64,000 nucleotides of DNA from Parvularculaceae bacterium (GTDB taxonomy: Bacteria; Pseudomonadota; Alphaproteobacteria; Caulobacterales; Parvularculaceae): contig JANQSJ010000011.1 in assembly GCA_028284065.1 (NCBI GenBank), positions 310,001 through 374,000 on the forward strand, given 5' to 3'. A program made the position numbers and the translations under genes. Below the pieces are notes generated by a model, which ran no database searches, was not told the origin of the DNA, and saw only the letters and a program-made list of their open reading frames with translations. Shown piece after piece: positions 45,270-55,337 of this stretch. Within the stretch, counting starts at the first letter, position 1, and every line of letters begins with the position of its first letter.

Positions 45270-45316
45270 CCACGACATATTGTGTCTGGTTCGCAGCCTA
45301 ACGCAATGGATAGTGT
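45270..45316. promoter_or_regulatory. Tandem NrdR boxes upstream of nrdB
   Basis: On the minus strand the boxes read ACACAATATGTCGTGG (45285-45270) and ACACTATCCATTGCGT (45316-45301). Each differs from the consensus acaCwAtATaTwGtgt at three or four positions. Centres are 31 bases apart, about three helical turns, the arrangement known for NrdR repressor sites. They lie about 95-140 bases upstream of the nrdB ATG and equally close to the divergent secreted-protein gene. Confidence 0.75.
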
Positions 45317-45455
45317 GCCGCACCCGTTTTTGTTCCCCGGTTTCCCCAATCGCGCCAGACACAGCCGCCTGACGCGGCGAACTGCGGTTCGACATTTGCC
45401 GCGCCTGTCCTCGGCGTTATCGATTTCGCGCGCCCGCCAAAAAGGGGAGACTGAG

Positions 45456-46403
45456 ATGTCGAGACTTCACTGCATTGTCGCGGCAGCGCTCGCCGCTGCG
45501 GCGCTCGTGCCAGCGCTCATTTCTACGCCCGCGGCCGCCCAAGGGCCGAAACCCGCCGTCACGCTCGACTCCGTCCTCAACTTTTTCATTTATGACAGCG
45601 GCCTCATGCGAATGCACTTCACCGACGTCGCCTTCGCGCCAGAGGGGGCCGTCAACGCGTCAGTGGCCATTCGGGACGGCGGCGGCGCGGAAATCGCGTC
45701 CTGGTCCTATTACGAGGATTACCGCGTGCGCCAGGCCGTTTTCGGCCGCATGTCGCCGAACAATCAGGCGCAGCACACGTTCGCGGCGGGCGATTACGCG
45801 CTTGAATTCGTCATCGCCGGCGAGACGGCGACGCGCATCCCGTTCTCCGTAGAGACGCATTCGACAAGCGACGATCCGTTCAACCCGGGAACCAAGCTGA
45901 AATTCGTCGGCCCCTGGCAGAAATGGGCGTATCTTGCGCCGAATGGCCAGGATGCGGACTCCGCTGCGGCCATTCACTTCTGGGCGGGCAAGAGCGACTT
46001 CGACGGCGACGGCCGGCCGCCGGCCACCTACGCCAGGGTCTATCGCAATGGAACGCTGATTGCGCATTCCAATCCGCGCACCGGCGACATCTGGACGAAG
46101 CCGGCGCAGCGCTCGCGCTATTTCTTTCAGAAGCCCCACGAGGCGGCGAAGTCGCACCTCGCTCCGAACGTGACGATCGCCGACCTCAGCCAGGACGGCG
46201 CCTATCGCATCACCATCGACGTGGTGGAGACTGGCGAGACGATTCGCGAATTCGCCTACAGGGCCGAGGGCGGGAAGATCGTTCCGCATCCGCGCACCGT
46301 GCTCGGCCACCAGCCGAGAACCGAATATATTCCCCCACGCGTACCGGTATTCGGCGGGTCGACATATGAGTTTACCGAGGCGCATTGGATCGCCGCGCCG
46401 TAA
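45456..46403 (+). CDS. Secreted protein of unknown function
   Basis: A 315-residue protein with a clear signal peptide (IVAAALAAAALVPALISTPA). ATG 45456 follows AAGGGGAGACTGAG. The mature part is rich in beta-type sequence, for example FFIYDSGLMRMHFTDVAF, NQAQHTFAAGDYALEFVIAG, FVGPWQKWAYLAPNGQD, IHFWAGKSDFDGDGRPP and PHPRTVLGHQPRTEYIPPR. I do not recognise the family; it may be an immunoglobulin-like or C2-like periplasmic protein. It is divergent from nrdB and followed by the YceI lipoprotein gene 80 bases downstream. Confidence 0.7.
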   Translation: MSRLHCIVAAALAAAALVPALISTPAAAQGPKPAVTLDSVLNFFIYDSGLMRMHFTDVAFAPEGAVNASVAIRDGGGAEIASWSYYEDYRVRQAVFGRMSPNNQAQHTFAAGDYALEFVIAGETATRIPFSVETHSTSDDPFNPGTKLKFVGPWQKWAYLAPNGQDADSAAAIHFWAGKSDFDGDGRPPATYARVYRNGTLIAHSNPRTGDIWTKPAQRSRYFFQKPHEAAKSHLAPNVTIADLSQDGAYRITIDVVETGETIREFAYRAEGGKIVPHPRTVLGHQPRTEYIPPRVPVFGGSTYEFTEAHWIAAP

Positions 46404-46483
46404 CGGGCAAGCGACATTGCGTAGCGACGGCGCGGAGCGCGGCGGCGACGCGGAAAGGTTCGGAACGAACGGGAGGCTGGAAC

Positions 46484-47152
46484 GTGACGGGATTGAACAG
46501 GATTTGCTTCAAAGGCGCGGCGGCGGCGGCAGGTTTCGCTGCGCTTGCCGCGCTCGCCGCCTGCGGAAGCCAGGCGACGCAGGCGGCCGAGGGCGCGACC
46601 GAGGCCAAAGACGAGCCCGCGTCGCCCGCATCGGCGTGGGCGCTTGACGCCGCCGCGTCGCGCATCTCATTCGTCAGCGTCAAGGCTGGGGAAATCGCCG
46701 AAGTCCACCGTTTCAAGGAAATCGCCGGGAAGGTCTCCGCAGACGGCGCCGCGGAGATTGTCATCCCGCTCGACAGCGTCGAAACGAACATCGACATTCG
46801 CAATGAGCGCATGCGCGAGATACTGTTCGAGACTGGCGACTTCCCCTCAGCGACGATCAGCGCCGCCATCGACATGGACGCATTCGCCGACCTCGCGCCG
46901 GGCGCGCGCGCAGAGGCGCCGACGACGTTGTCGGTCGATCTGCATGGCGCCACGATGGACCTCGATGCGGACCTTTTCGTCACCCGGATAAGCGACAAGC
47001 GCGTCTCGGTTGAGACCGCCGCGCCGATCATCATCGACGCTGCGCTATTCGGCCTTGCGGACGGCGTTGAGGCGCTGCGCGAGGTTGCGTCGCTGCCGTC
47101 AATTGCGCCGCTGGCGCCGGTCACCGCGTCGCTGGTGTTTGAGGCGGAGTGA
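46484..47152 (+). CDS. YceI-like lipoprotein
   Basis: A 222-residue protein. GTG 46484 follows GGGAGGCTGGAAC; its signal peptide ends with ALAACGSQ, a lipobox with Cys about residue 27. The mature domain (WALDAAASRISFVSVKAGEI, EVHRFKEIAGKVSADG, IDIRNERMREILFETGDFPS) is the YceI lipocalin-like fold that binds polyprenoid or quinone-like ligands. The C-terminus is typical (IPLDSVET, VSVETAAPIIIDAALFGL). Ligand unknown. The periplasmic, membrane-anchored form is less common than the soluble one. Confidence 0.85.
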   Translation: MTGLNRICFKGAAAAAGFAALAALAACGSQATQAAEGATEAKDEPASPASAWALDAAASRISFVSVKAGEIAEVHRFKEIAGKVSADGAAEIVIPLDSVETNIDIRNERMREILFETGDFPSATISAAIDMDAFADLAPGARAEAPTTLSVDLHGATMDLDADLFVTRISDKRVSVETAAPIIIDAALFGLADGVEALREVASLPSIAPLAPVTASLVFEAE

Positions 47153-47247
47153 CCGGCGCGCCCCCGTGAGCATTGACGCTGCGGATTAATTCAGTACCGG
47201 GATGCAATGCCCGGCCGCGCAGACAATTTGCTCAGTAAAGATCCGCA

Positions 47248-47814
47248 ATGGCGAACGCCCTCACAATCGGCAGGATCCTCCTCACGGCGCCTTTCATCGC
47301 GTTCTTCTTGTACAACGCGCCCTGGGGGGTGACAGCCGCGCTTATCGTGTTCCTGATCGCGGCGGCGACGGACTTTCTCGACGGCCGGATCGCCCGCGCG
47401 CGAGGGGAGACGTCGGCGCTCGGCGCAGCCCTTGACCCGCTCGCCGACAAGCTCCTCGTCGCGGCCGCGCTCATTCTCCTGTTGCGGAACGGCGTCGCCT
47501 ATGGCGCTGACGCCATCGCTGTGCTGGCTATCATCCTGCGCGAGATTCTCGTCACTGGGCTGCGCGAGGCGGTCGTCTTGGGCGGCGGCCGCCTGCCCGT
47601 CACGTCGCTCGCCAAAGTGAAAACCGCCCTGCAGCTCGCCGCCTGCGCGCTTCTTATGGCGGCCGCGCCCACCGGACCGATCGGACCGGCGGCGGAGCCG
47701 GCCGCGCGCCTTACTCTTTGGCTCGCGGCGGGCGTGACGGTTTGGACCGGAGGACGATATGCTGTGGCCGCAACCGCCGCATTGCGCCGCACGGCCGCCA
47801 GAGAACCTGAATAG
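47248..47814 (+). CDS. pgsA: CDP-diacylglycerol--glycerol-3-phosphate 3-phosphatidyltransferase
   Basis: A 188-residue integral membrane enzyme of phosphatidylglycerol synthesis. The CDP-alcohol phosphotransferase signature is complete: DGRIARARGETSALGAALDP plus LADK, i.e. D-G-x2-A-R-x8-G-x3-D-x3-D. MANALTIGRILLTAPFIAF is the first helix. The gene lies directly upstream of the response regulator (35-base gap). Confidence 0.93.
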   Translation: MANALTIGRILLTAPFIAFFLYNAPWGVTAALIVFLIAAATDFLDGRIARARGETSALGAALDPLADKLLVAAALILLLRNGVAYGADAIAVLAIILREILVTGLREAVVLGGGRLPVTSLAKVKTALQLAACALLMAAAPTGPIGPAAEPAARLTLWLAAGVTVWTGGRYAVAATAALRRTAAREPE

Positions 47815-47849
47815 CCCGCGGGCGGCGAAAGCCACTGGGAGCCCATCCG

Positions 47850-48530
47850 ATTTCGGACGAGACGCCGCATATTCTTGTTGTCGACGACGACGAGCGCATT
47901 CGCGCCCTGCTCGGCCGGTACCTGTCGGAAAACGGCTACCGCACCACGACGGCCGAGGACGGCGCCGCGGCGCGCGCCCTCCTTGGCGGCCTCGATTTCG
48001 ACCTGTTGATCATCGACGTTATGATGCCCGGACTGAACGGCTTTGACCTTACGGAAAAGGTGCGCGCCGCATCGAACACGCCGGTCATCTTGCTGACGGC
48101 GCGCGGGTTGCCGCAGGACCGAATTGAAGGCCTGGAAAAGGGCGCCGACGATTATCTGACGAAGCCGTTCGAGCCACGAGAACTTTTGCTGCGCGTCGCC
48201 TCCCTCTTGCGGCGGAGCCGCACGCCGGGACCGGCCAAGCGGGTGATTACATTTGGCGCATGCGCGTTTGAATTCGAACGCGGCGAGCTTCGACGCGAAG
48301 GCGAGCCGGTGCGGCTGACCAGCAGCGAACTGGCGCTTCTGCGCGCGCTCGCCGCAAAGCCCGGCGAGGCGGTCTCGCGAGCGGCGCTTGCCGAACAATC
48401 GTCGATCGCCATGGAGCGGTCCGTCGATGTGCAGGTGACGCGCCTCAGGCGCAAGATCGAGGACGATCCGCGCGCGCCGATGTTCATCCAGACCGTGCGG
48501 GGCGTCGGCTACGCGCTGATGCCGGACTGA
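47850..48530 (+). CDS. OmpR-family response regulator, probable ATT start
   Basis: A 226-residue regulator. The receiver domain begins SDETPHILVVDDDERIRALL and includes the phospho-acceptor Asp56 (LLIIDVMMPG) and Lys in DYLTKPF; the winged-helix domain ends with RSVDVQVTRLRRKIEDD and VQTVRGVGYALMPD. The coding frame is open from 47811, but no ATG, GTG or TTG precedes the receiver core. ATT 47850, with GGGAG 8 bases upstream, gives the family N-terminus. CTG 47835 is an alternative. If a standard codon were required, the first (TTG 48006) would remove the acidic residues of the receiver. The kinase follows 22 bases later. Confidence 0.88.
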   Translation: MSDETPHILVVDDDERIRALLGRYLSENGYRTTTAEDGAAARALLGGLDFDLLIIDVMMPGLNGFDLTEKVRAASNTPVILLTARGLPQDRIEGLEKGADDYLTKPFEPRELLLRVASLLRRSRTPGPAKRVITFGACAFEFERGELRREGEPVRLTSSELALLRALAAKPGEAVSRAALAEQSSIAMERSVDVQVTRLRRKIEDDPRAPMFIQTVRGVGYALMPD

Positions 48531-48552
48531 TCGGACGGAGGACAAAGCCCCG

Positions 48553-49866
48553 ATGCTCCGTCGATATACGCCCAAAAGCCTTTACGGCCGCGTCGTCCTG
48601 ATCGTCATTCTGCCGATCTTCCTGATGCAGTCAGCGGTCACCTATGCGTTCTTTGAGCGGCACTGGGATGCGGTGACCGCGAACCTGTCGCGCACGACCG
48701 CCGGCCAGATCGCGCTCCTGACCTACCTGTTCGAGGAGACGCAGGACGACGACGCCCGCGACGCGCTCTTCAAGTCCGCCGTCGAGATCATGGACATCAG
48801 CATTCGGTTCGCGCCGGGCGAGGTTGTCCCGCAGGACAACAAGCTCGGCATTCTTAATCTTTATAATGACGTCTTTGAGCGACGCCTGCGCGATAAGGTC
48901 AACCGCCCCTATTGGCTGAACACGCAAAGCTGGCCCAGCTATGTCGAGGTCCGGGTCCAACTCGACGATGGCGTGCTGGTCTTCTTTGTCCTTCGGGACA
49001 GGGTTTTCGCGACGACTGGCCCCGCCTTCATCTTGTGGATGATCGGCGTCACCGTGCTGCTCGGATCGATCGCGGTCGTCTTTCTCAGGAACCAGGTGCG
49101 GTCTATCCTGCGCCTCGCGACAGCCGCAGACGCGTTCGGCCGCGGCCTTGACGAACCGGCCTTTCGCCCCACTGGCGCGACGGAGGTGCGTAGCGCGGGG
49201 CGCGCCTTCATCGCGATGAAACAACGCATTCGTCGGCATATCGATCAGCGTACGACCATGCTCGCCGGGGTCAGCCACGACCTGCGCACGCCGCTGACGC
49301 GGCTGAAGCTCAGCCTTGCCATGGAGCCGACCGCCGCCGACATGGAGGCCATGCGCGCGGACGTGAAGGAAATGGAGCGGATGATCGAGGCCTATCTCGA
49401 CTTCGCTAGCGACGTCGCCGCGACCGAACCCCCGGAAGTCTTTGATCTAGCCGAACTTGTCCAGGAGTCGGCCGACGCGGCGTCAGACGCGGACCCGGGC
49501 AGGATCGAAATCGTCAGCACCGAGCCGATTGAGATCGAGGCTGGCCGCACAAGCCTCAAACGCGCGATTGATAACCTCATCGCCAACGGCCTGAAATACG
49601 GCGAGCGCGTCTGGCTGCGCGTTCGCCGGGTAGGCGTCCATGCGGAGATCGTCGTTGACGATAACGGTCCTGGAATTCCTGCGGCGGACCGCGAGAACGC
49701 CTTCAAGCCCTTCGAGCGGCTGGATAACGCCCGCGGACAGTCAACGCCCGGCGTCGGCCTCGGCCTCGCCGTCGTCCGCGACGCGGCGCGCAGCCATGGC
49801 GGAGAAGCGACGCTCGGCGACGCGCCGCAGGGCGGCTTGCGGGCGACGCTGCGCCTGCCCGCCTGA
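48553..49866 (+). CDS. EnvZ-like sensor histidine kinase
   Basis: A 437-residue membrane kinase. First transmembrane segment VVLIVILPIFLMQSAVTYAF, a periplasmic sensor loop of about 130 residues, second segment AFILWMIGVTVLLGSIAVVF, then HAMP. The phospho-accepting His is in MLAGVSHDLRTPLTRLKLSL; the ATP domain has NLIANGLKYG, VDDNGPGIP and GVGLGLAVVRD. It pairs with the preceding OmpR-type regulator, forming an EnvZ/OmpR- or PetR-like system. Targets are unknown. It converges with lolD (6-base gap). Confidence 0.92.
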   Translation: MLRRYTPKSLYGRVVLIVILPIFLMQSAVTYAFFERHWDAVTANLSRTTAGQIALLTYLFEETQDDDARDALFKSAVEIMDISIRFAPGEVVPQDNKLGILNLYNDVFERRLRDKVNRPYWLNTQSWPSYVEVRVQLDDGVLVFFVLRDRVFATTGPAFILWMIGVTVLLGSIAVVFLRNQVRSILRLATAADAFGRGLDEPAFRPTGATEVRSAGRAFIAMKQRIRRHIDQRTTMLAGVSHDLRTPLTRLKLSLAMEPTAADMEAMRADVKEMERMIEAYLDFASDVAATEPPEVFDLAELVQESADAASDADPGRIEIVSTEPIEIEAGRTSLKRAIDNLIANGLKYGERVWLRVRRVGVHAEIVVDDNGPGIPAADRENAFKPFERLDNARGQSTPGVGLGLAVVRDAARSHGGEATLGDAPQGGLRATLRLPA

Positions 49867-49872
49867 AAAAAG

Positions 49873-50595
49873 CTAAGCCGCGAGATCGTCCGGCGAAGAC
49901 TCGACAAGCTGGCGGTCGACGATCGTCACAACGCGGTCCATCTTGCGCGCCAGATCATGGTCGTGGGTGGCGATGAGCGCGGCGAGCCCTCTTGCGCGCA
50001 CCATCTCCAACAAGGCGTCAAACACCTTGCCCGACGTCGACGGATCGAGATTGCCCGTCGGTTCGTCAGCCAGCAGGAGGTCGGGCGCGTTGGCGAGCGC
50101 GCGGGCGATCGCCGCGCGTTGCTGCTCGCCGCCGGACAATTGGCCCGGCTGATGCGTCAGCCGCTCGCCAAGCCCGAGGCTCGTCAGAAGGCGCGCCGCT
50201 TCGGCCTCCGCTTCCGCGCGCGGCTTGCCGGCGATGAGCTGCGGCAGGGCGACATTGCCGAGCGCGGTGAATTCCGGAAGCAGGTGATGGGCCTGGTAGA
50301 CGAAGCCGAGCGCATCCCGCCGCAATGCGGTGCGCGCCGCGTCCGATAGCCCGGAAGTCGCCCGGCCCTTGATGTGGACCTCGCCGCCGCTTGGCCGCTC
50401 CAGTAGGCCGGCGATGTGCAGAAGCGAAGATTTTCCGGACCCGGACGGCCCGAGCAACGCAATCGTCCGACCGCGTTCGATAGAGAGATCCGCGGCGGTC
50501 AGCACGACGAGATCGCCATACCGGCGCTCCACCGCCTCCAGACGCAAGACCGTATCGCCGGCGCCAGGGGCCTTGCTCATACGCCCCTCACTCAT
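49873..50595 (-). CDS. lolD: Lipoprotein-releasing ABC transporter ATPase LolD
   Basis: A 240-residue ABC ATPase. Walker [11 protein letters not shown]-loop [10 protein letters not shown] (LolD-type), signature [16 protein letters not shown], Walker [13 protein letters not shown], and switch His in IATHDHDLA. It powers transfer of outer-membrane lipoproteins to LolA. Its start ATG overlaps the lolC/E stop by 8 bases; ATG 50580 is an alternative start. Last gene of the proS-lolC/E-lolD cluster. Confidence 0.92.
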   Translation of the reverse strand: MSEGRMSKAPGAGDTVLRLEAVERRYGDLVVLTAADLSIERGRTIALLGPSGSGKSSLLHIAGLLERPSGGEVHIKGRATSGLSDAARTALRRDALGFVYQAHHLLPEFTALGNVALPQLIAGKPRAEAEAEAARLLTSLGLGERLTHQPGQLSGGEQQRAAIARALANAPDLLLADEPTGNLDPSTSGKVFDALLEMVRARGLAALIATHDHDLARKMDRVVTIVDRQLVESSPDDLAA

Positions 50596-51955
50596 ATCTC
50601 AGGGCCTCCACCGGATCGAGGCGGGCCGCGCGCCAGGCCGGGTAGACGGTCGTGACGAACGACATGAACAGCGACCAGCCGACAATGCGCGCGACCTCGT
50701 CGCCGCGCATGTCCGCCGGCACCGCCGAGAAGTAATAGATGTCGGCCGGAAAGAGGTCCGTGCGGAGGAGCCATGAGAGGCCCGTCTCGATGGCGTCGAT
50801 GTTCCAGACGAACGTCGCCCCCAACGCAACGCCGGCGAGCGTGCCAAGGACGCCGATCATCGAACCTGATAGAAAGAAGACCCGCATGATCGAGCCCTGC
50901 GTCGCGCCCATGGTGCGGAGCACCGCGATGTCGGCGGTCTTGTCCTTCACCAGCATCACAAGTCCTGTGATGATGTTGAGGGCGGCGACGCCGACAATCA
51001 GAAACAGGATGATCCGCATGACGCCGCGCTCGGTCTGGAGCGCGCTGAAATAACTTCGGTTCTGCTGTTGCCAGGTGACAATGTCGAGGCCGGGCGCCGC
51101 CTCGGCGAGCTTCGGCGCGAACTTTTGGATCGCCTCCGGGTCGTCGACGCGCACCTCCACCTGCTGGACCGCGTCGCCAAAGCCGAAGAAGCGCCGCCCC
51201 TGCTCCAGCGGCATGAATGCGACGAACCCGTCATATTCCGAATTGCCGACCTCGAAAATGGCGCCGACGCGATAGGTCTTGCGTCGCAATGTCGACCCGA
51301 ACGCCGTCTCCGCCCCGCGGCCGGAAATCAACGTCACCGGATCGCCGGCGCGAAGGCCCAGCGAGTACGCCGTGCGGCTGCCGATCGCGATGTCGACGCC
51401 GCCCTTCTCGCCTTCGCCAAACGTGTCGAACGAGCCGTCGACCACGTGGCTGCGGCCGGTCTCCCTGTCGACGCCCGCCACATAATTGATCGCGCGCACG
51501 TCCTCCGGCCGCATGGCGCGCACGAATATGCCCGCTTCCCCGACCGAGGTCGTCGCATAGACTGGCGCGGAGATGAGCGGCGTCGCGGAGGCGACGCCCG
51601 GCGTCGCGAGCAGGCGCTCGGTCAGCGCCGCGTAGTCCTTGATCGGCTCCACGGATTGCACGAAGGCGTGGCCGTTGATGCCGAGAAGCTGCTCGATGAG
51701 TTTGTCGCGAAAGCCCTGCATCACCGCCATCACGATGATGAGCGTCGCGACGGCGAGCGCGATGCCGACGAACGCGATGATCGATATCAGCGACACCCCG
51801 CGACCCGACCGCGTCGCCGCCAGATACCGCCGCGCGATCATCCACTCGAACGCGGAAAACGGTCCGGGAGAGGATGGTCGGGACGCGCTATCCTCGTCCG
51901 TCGCGCCGGCCGATCCGGCTACGGGCGCCGCGCCTGTGGTCGCTGACTCAAGCAT
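50588..51955 (-). CDS. Lipoprotein-releasing ABC transporter permease (LolC/LolE family)
   Basis: A 455-residue permease. [20 protein letters not shown] is the N-terminal signature; [20 protein letters not shown] the first helix; [20 protein letters not shown] the following hallmark; then a long periplasmic domain and three C-terminal helices ([40 protein letters not shown]). Only one permease gene is present, so the complex probably uses two copies of this protein (LolF-like), common outside gammaproteobacteria. It lies between proS and lolD. Confidence 0.9.
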   Translation of the reverse strand: MLESATTGAAPVAGSAGATDEDSASRPSSPGPFSAFEWMIARRYLAATRSGRGVSLISIIAFVGIALAVATLIIVMAVMQGFRDKLIEQLLGINGHAFVQSVEPIKDYAALTERLLATPGVASATPLISAPVYATTSVGEAGIFVRAMRPEDVRAINYVAGVDRETGRSHVVDGSFDTFGEGEKGGVDIAIGSRTAYSLGLRAGDPVTLISGRGAETAFGSTLRRKTYRVGAIFEVGNSEYDGFVAFMPLEQGRRFFGFGDAVQQVEVRVDDPEAIQKFAPKLAEAAPGLDIVTWQQQNRSYFSALQTERGVMRIILFLIVGVAALNIITGLVMLVKDKTADIAVLRTMGATQGSIMRVFFLSGSMIGVLGTLAGVALGATFVWNIDAIETGLSWLLRTDLFPADIYYFSAVPADMRGDEVARIVGWSLFMSFVTTVYPAWRAARLDPVEALRYE

Positions 51956-52031
51956 CGCCTAGTTCCAGTTCGCTTAAGGCCGTTCGCCCGAGCTCGAATC
52001 GGCATCCCACACGATCGGCGTTTCGCAAAAC

Positions 52032-53375
52032 CTAAACCGCCAATCCGGCGCGAACCCGGCCCAAAATCGACTGAAGCGCGGCGTCGAGCGGCAGTTCCTC
52101 GCGCGCGCCGTCCGACCGCGCCTTGATTTCGACTTTGCCGTCGGCAAGGCCGCGCGGACCGACAATGAGCTGAAACGGCAGACCGATAAGGTCCATCCGC
52201 GCGAATTTCTCGCCCGGGCGCACGGCCGTTTCGTCATATAGAACCTCAACGCCCTCCGCCCCAAGCTTCGCGTACGCCTCGGCGCAGGCGGCGTCAGCGG
52301 CCGCGTCGCCGGGCTTCAGATTGACGAGCCCCACATGGAAGGGCGCGACGCTCACCGGCCATTTGCACCCCGCCTCGTCATGGTGCGCCTCAATGAGCGC
52401 GCCGGCGAGCCGCGAGACGCCGACGCCGTAGGAGCCCATGTGGACGGGCCGCTCGGCCCCATCGGGCCCGGCGACCAGCGCCTTCATCGGCTCGGAGTAC
52501 TTCTCGCCGAAGTAGAATATGTGCCCAACCTCGATGCCGCGCGCGGCGACGCGATCCGCCTCAGGCGTCTTCCCGGAAAACTCCGCGTCATCGTGCTTTT
52601 CTTCGGTTGCGGCGTAATAGCTCGTGTACCGATCGATGATCGGCGACAAGTCGCCGTCGAAGTCGATATCCGCGTCCGGCGTCGTCAGGTCGAGCAGACG
52701 CCGATCGCAGAAGACCGCGCTCTCGCCGGTCTCGGCGAGCACGATGAATTCGTGGCTGAGATCGCCGCCGATGGGCCCTGTGTCGGCGCGCATGGGGATC
52801 GAGGTGAGGCCCATCCGCGCGAAGGTGCGCAGATATGCGACGAACATCTTGTGGTAGCTGCGGCGCGCCGCCTCCCCATCAACGTCGAAAGAATAGGAAT
52901 CCTTCATCAGGAATTCCCGGCCGCGCATGACGCCGAACCGTGGCCGTATCTCGTCCCGGAATTTCCACTGGATATGGTAGAGGATCTTCGGCAGATCCTT
53001 GTACGAACGGACGCCCGCGCGGAAGATCTCGGTGATCATTTCCTCATTCGTCGGCCCGAACAGCATGTCGCGATCGGACCGATCGACGATGCGCAGCATC
53101 TCCTTGCCATAGGCGTCATAGCGGCCGCTCTCGCGCCAGAGGTCCGCCTGCTGGATGGTCGGCATCAGGAGTTCGACCGCGCCCGCCCGGTCCTGCTCTT
53201 CGCGGACGATGCGCTCAATCTTCTTAAGGACGCGCAGGCCCAGCGGCAGCCAGGCGTAAATCCCGGCGCCTTCCTGGCGGATCATGCCGGCCCGCAGCAT
53301 CAGTTTATGCGAGACGATCTGCGCCTCGGAGGGCGATTCTTTCAGGACGGGCAGGTAATAACGCGATAGCCGCAT
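52032..53375 (-). CDS. proS: Proline--tRNA ligase, short alphaproteobacterial form
   Basis: A 447-residue class II synthetase. [51 protein letters not shown] and [20 protein letters not shown]-type motif 2 (here [20 protein letters not shown]) are typical. At 447 residues it lacks the INS editing domain of E. coli ProS, as expected for alphaproteobacteria, which often rely on stand-alone deacylases. First gene of a minus-strand cluster with lolC/E and lolD (76-base gap). Confidence 0.95.
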   Translation of the reverse strand: MRLSRYYLPVLKESPSEAQIVSHKLMLRAGMIRQEGAGIYAWLPLGLRVLKKIERIVREEQDRAGAVELLMPTIQQADLWRESGRYDAYGKEMLRIVDRSDRDMLFGPTNEEMITEIFRAGVRSYKDLPKILYHIQWKFRDEIRPRFGVMRGREFLMKDSYSFDVDGEAARRSYHKMFVAYLRTFARMGLTSIPMRADTGPIGGDLSHEFIVLAETGESAVFCDRRLLDLTTPDADIDFDGDLSPIIDRYTSYYAATEEKHDDAEFSGKTPEADRVAARGIEVGHIFYFGEKYSEPMKALVAGPDGAERPVHMGSYGVGVSRLAGALIEAHHDEAGCKWPVSVAPFHVGLVNLKPGDAAADAACAEAYAKLGAEGVEVLYDETAVRPGEKFARMDLIGLPFQLIVGPRGLADGKVEIKARSDGAREELPLDAALQSILGRVRAGLAV

Positions 53376-53461
53376 GCGAGCAGTCTCCGGCGACGGACGG
53401 CCCCTCAGCCACAGCTGGCCCCTGGCGTCAGGGGCGGCGGCCGTCCGGCGGCGGGGAGAAA

Positions 53462-53546
53462 TGGTGCGGTCGAGAAGACTCGAACTTCCACGGGTTGCCC
53501 CACAGCGACCTCAACGCTGCGCGTCTACCAATTCCGCCACGACCGC
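53462..53546 (-). tRNA. tRNA-Leu (GAG)
   Basis: Read on the minus strand, acceptor GCGGTCG pairs with CGACCGC, then A and encoded CCA. The anticodon loop TTGAGGT in a CAGCG/CGCTG stem gives anticodon GAG. A long variable arm (GTGGGGCAACCCGTG) is present, as in class II tRNAs. Length 85 nt. It lies upstream of proS on the same strand. Confidence 0.96.
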
Positions 53547-53644
53547 ACTTTATCCGACGGTTTTCGTCGAAGTTCGCGCGATTAGCAAACCCGCCGCCGC
53601 ATAACAAGCTTCATGGCGCGGCGGCGCGGCCTATATTGGTCCGC

Positions 53645-54388
53645 ATGGATGAAAGCCCCGCAAATAGCGGCCCGCCCGCGGTCGAGTGGATCATGTCCGG
53701 CGGGTTCACCCCCTACCCCGCCGCGTGCGCCGCAATGGCGGCGCGGGCCGCGGCGGTGGCCGCAGGCGAGGCGCCTGAGTGCGTCTGGCTCGTTGAGCAC
53801 CCGCCGCTCTATACGGCGGGCGTATCGGCGGACGATACGGACCTCGTCGCGCCGGGGCGCTTTCCTGTCTTCAAGTCGGAGCGCGGCGGCCAGTTCACCT
53901 ATCACGGTCCCGGCCAAAGGGTGGCGTATCCGATTATGGACCTGCGCCTGCGCGGGCGGGACGTGCGCGCCTTTGTGCGCGATGTTGAGGCATGGGCCAT
54001 CAAGACGCTGGCCGCGTTCAATGTACGTGGCGAGCGGCGCGATGGCCGCGTCGGCGTTTGGGTCGATCGAACGCAGCCGGGCGGCGCGATGCGGGAGGAC
54101 AAGATCGCGGCGATTGGCGTCAGAATCCGCAAATGGGTGAGCTTCCACGGCCTGTCGTTGAATGTGGAGCCCGACCTTGCGCATTTTGACGGCATCGTGC
54201 CGTGCGGCATCTCGGAGCCTGGCCTCGGCGTCACAAGCCTCGTCGATCTTGGACTGCCCGTGTCGATGGGCGACGCCGATGCGGCGCTGCGCAGGTCCTT
54301 TGAAACCGTCTTCGCACGAGCGACAATCGAGGCGGATGATCAGGCGCTTCTTTGCGAAACCCCGCGGGATGTCAGCAAGGCCATCTGA
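53645..54388 (+). CDS. lipB: Octanoyl-ACP:protein N-octanoyltransferase
   Basis: A 247-residue enzyme that moves octanoate from ACP to lipoyl domains, the first step of lipoate synthesis. [30 protein letters not shown] and [20 protein letters not shown] hold the catalytic Lys; [14 protein letters not shown] holds the catalytic Cys. ATG 53645 gives the expected N-terminus. It is divergent from the tRNA-Leu/proS strand and followed by the EF-hand protein gene. Confidence 0.93.
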   Translation: MDESPANSGPPAVEWIMSGGFTPYPAACAAMAARAAAVAAGEAPECVWLVEHPPLYTAGVSADDTDLVAPGRFPVFKSERGGQFTYHGPGQRVAYPIMDLRLRGRDVRAFVRDVEAWAIKTLAAFNVRGERRDGRVGVWVDRTQPGGAMREDKIAAIGVRIRKWVSFHGLSLNVEPDLAHFDGIVPCGISEPGLGVTSLVDLGLPVSMGDADAALRRSFETVFARATIEADDQALLCETPRDVSKAI

Positions 54389-54623
54389 CCGCGCGAAAGA
54401 TGGCCAATTTGTAAGCGGGCCGTCGGGCGCAATCTCGGGTACGCGCATCCTTGCCGCTAAGGCGTTTGGCGGTCAATTTTCAGACGCGCATCCGAAGGCT
54501 TCGGCGCGTCGCGAAATCGCCTATATTTGCATTAAGCTGAAACAGGTATTTTCAACGCCAACAGGTTCACGCGAGGTGCGGCGACCCCGCACCGCCCAGC
54601 AGATAACGCTTGGAGGACGCAAT

Positions 54624-55325
54624 ATGACTTACAGGATAACTCCGGCCGCGTTCGCCGTCGGCGCAGCTTCGCTCTTAGGCGCTGCGTTCGTCGCCCCCGC
54701 CGGCGCCGCGGCCCAGACCGCCGACGAATCCGTTGAAACGGCGCCAGAAGACGATCCCGCCAACGAGTCGCTCGCCGCGGAGCTCACCCGCCGGCACCAG
54801 CTGAAGCAAAGCTTCACTGTAAAGCGCACCGTCAATGGCGAAGTCGTGGAGACGAGCAGCGAAACGATTTCGCTGAACCGCGACCGACCGACCCTGCCGA
54901 GCGAAGCGGGCAAGACGATTGAGCAGCGCCTTAAGGAGGCGTTCGACCGCCGGGCGCTGACCCGGCCCGAGGCGTTCGAAGAAGGCAAGCTCGATTTCAC
55001 GATCGGCGACGTCGACCGGGACGGCCGCATTGATGCGGCGGAATTTGATCGTCTCCTCGCATTGCTGAATTCGCGAGAGCCGTCCGCCCCCGGGGCCGAC
55101 AGCGCGGGCGAAGAGACCTCGATCCGGGCGTCGTTCGTGAACGAACTGGCCCCCGTCGATCAACGCGTCTCGTTCGCGTCGTTTTCGGGACCCGAGGGCG
55201 CGCCGCTTGATGAAAAGCGCTTCACGCTTGAGTTCCTGAAAGTGTTCGACGCTGCCGACACGGACGCGGACGGCGTTCTGCAAGGTGAAGAGCTTACGGC
55301 GTTTCGACAGGCTTTCAGCGGCTGA
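54624..55325 (+). CDS. Secreted EF-hand protein
   Basis: A 233-residue protein with a signal peptide (AVGAASLLGAAFVAPAGAAA). Two EF-hand loops are complete: DVDRDGRIDAAE at about 129-140 and DTDADGVLQGEE at about 214-225, so it probably binds calcium in the periplasm. Between them are unremarkable helical segments. ATG 54624 follows TGGAGGACGCAAT. No partner is evident; it converges with the ATP12 gene. The family is not one I can name. Confidence 0.8.
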   Translation: MTYRITPAAFAVGAASLLGAAFVAPAGAAAQTADESVETAPEDDPANESLAAELTRRHQLKQSFTVKRTVNGEVVETSSETISLNRDRPTLPSEAGKTIEQRLKEAFDRRALTRPEAFEEGKLDFTIGDVDRDGRIDAAEFDRLLALLNSREPSAPGADSAGEETSIRASFVNELAPVDQRVSFASFSGPEGAPLDEKRFTLEFLKVFDAADTDADGVLQGEELTAFRQAFSG

Positions 55326-55337
55326 CGCGACGCCGCG

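Noticed and set aside
52335-53369. A 344-codon plus-strand frame.
   Set aside because: It is entirely antisense to proS and has no recognisable domain.
53374-53604. A 76-codon plus-strand frame with SRRLELPRV and [10 protein letters not shown].
   Set aside because: It runs through tRNA-Leu in antisense and has the residues typical of that artefact.
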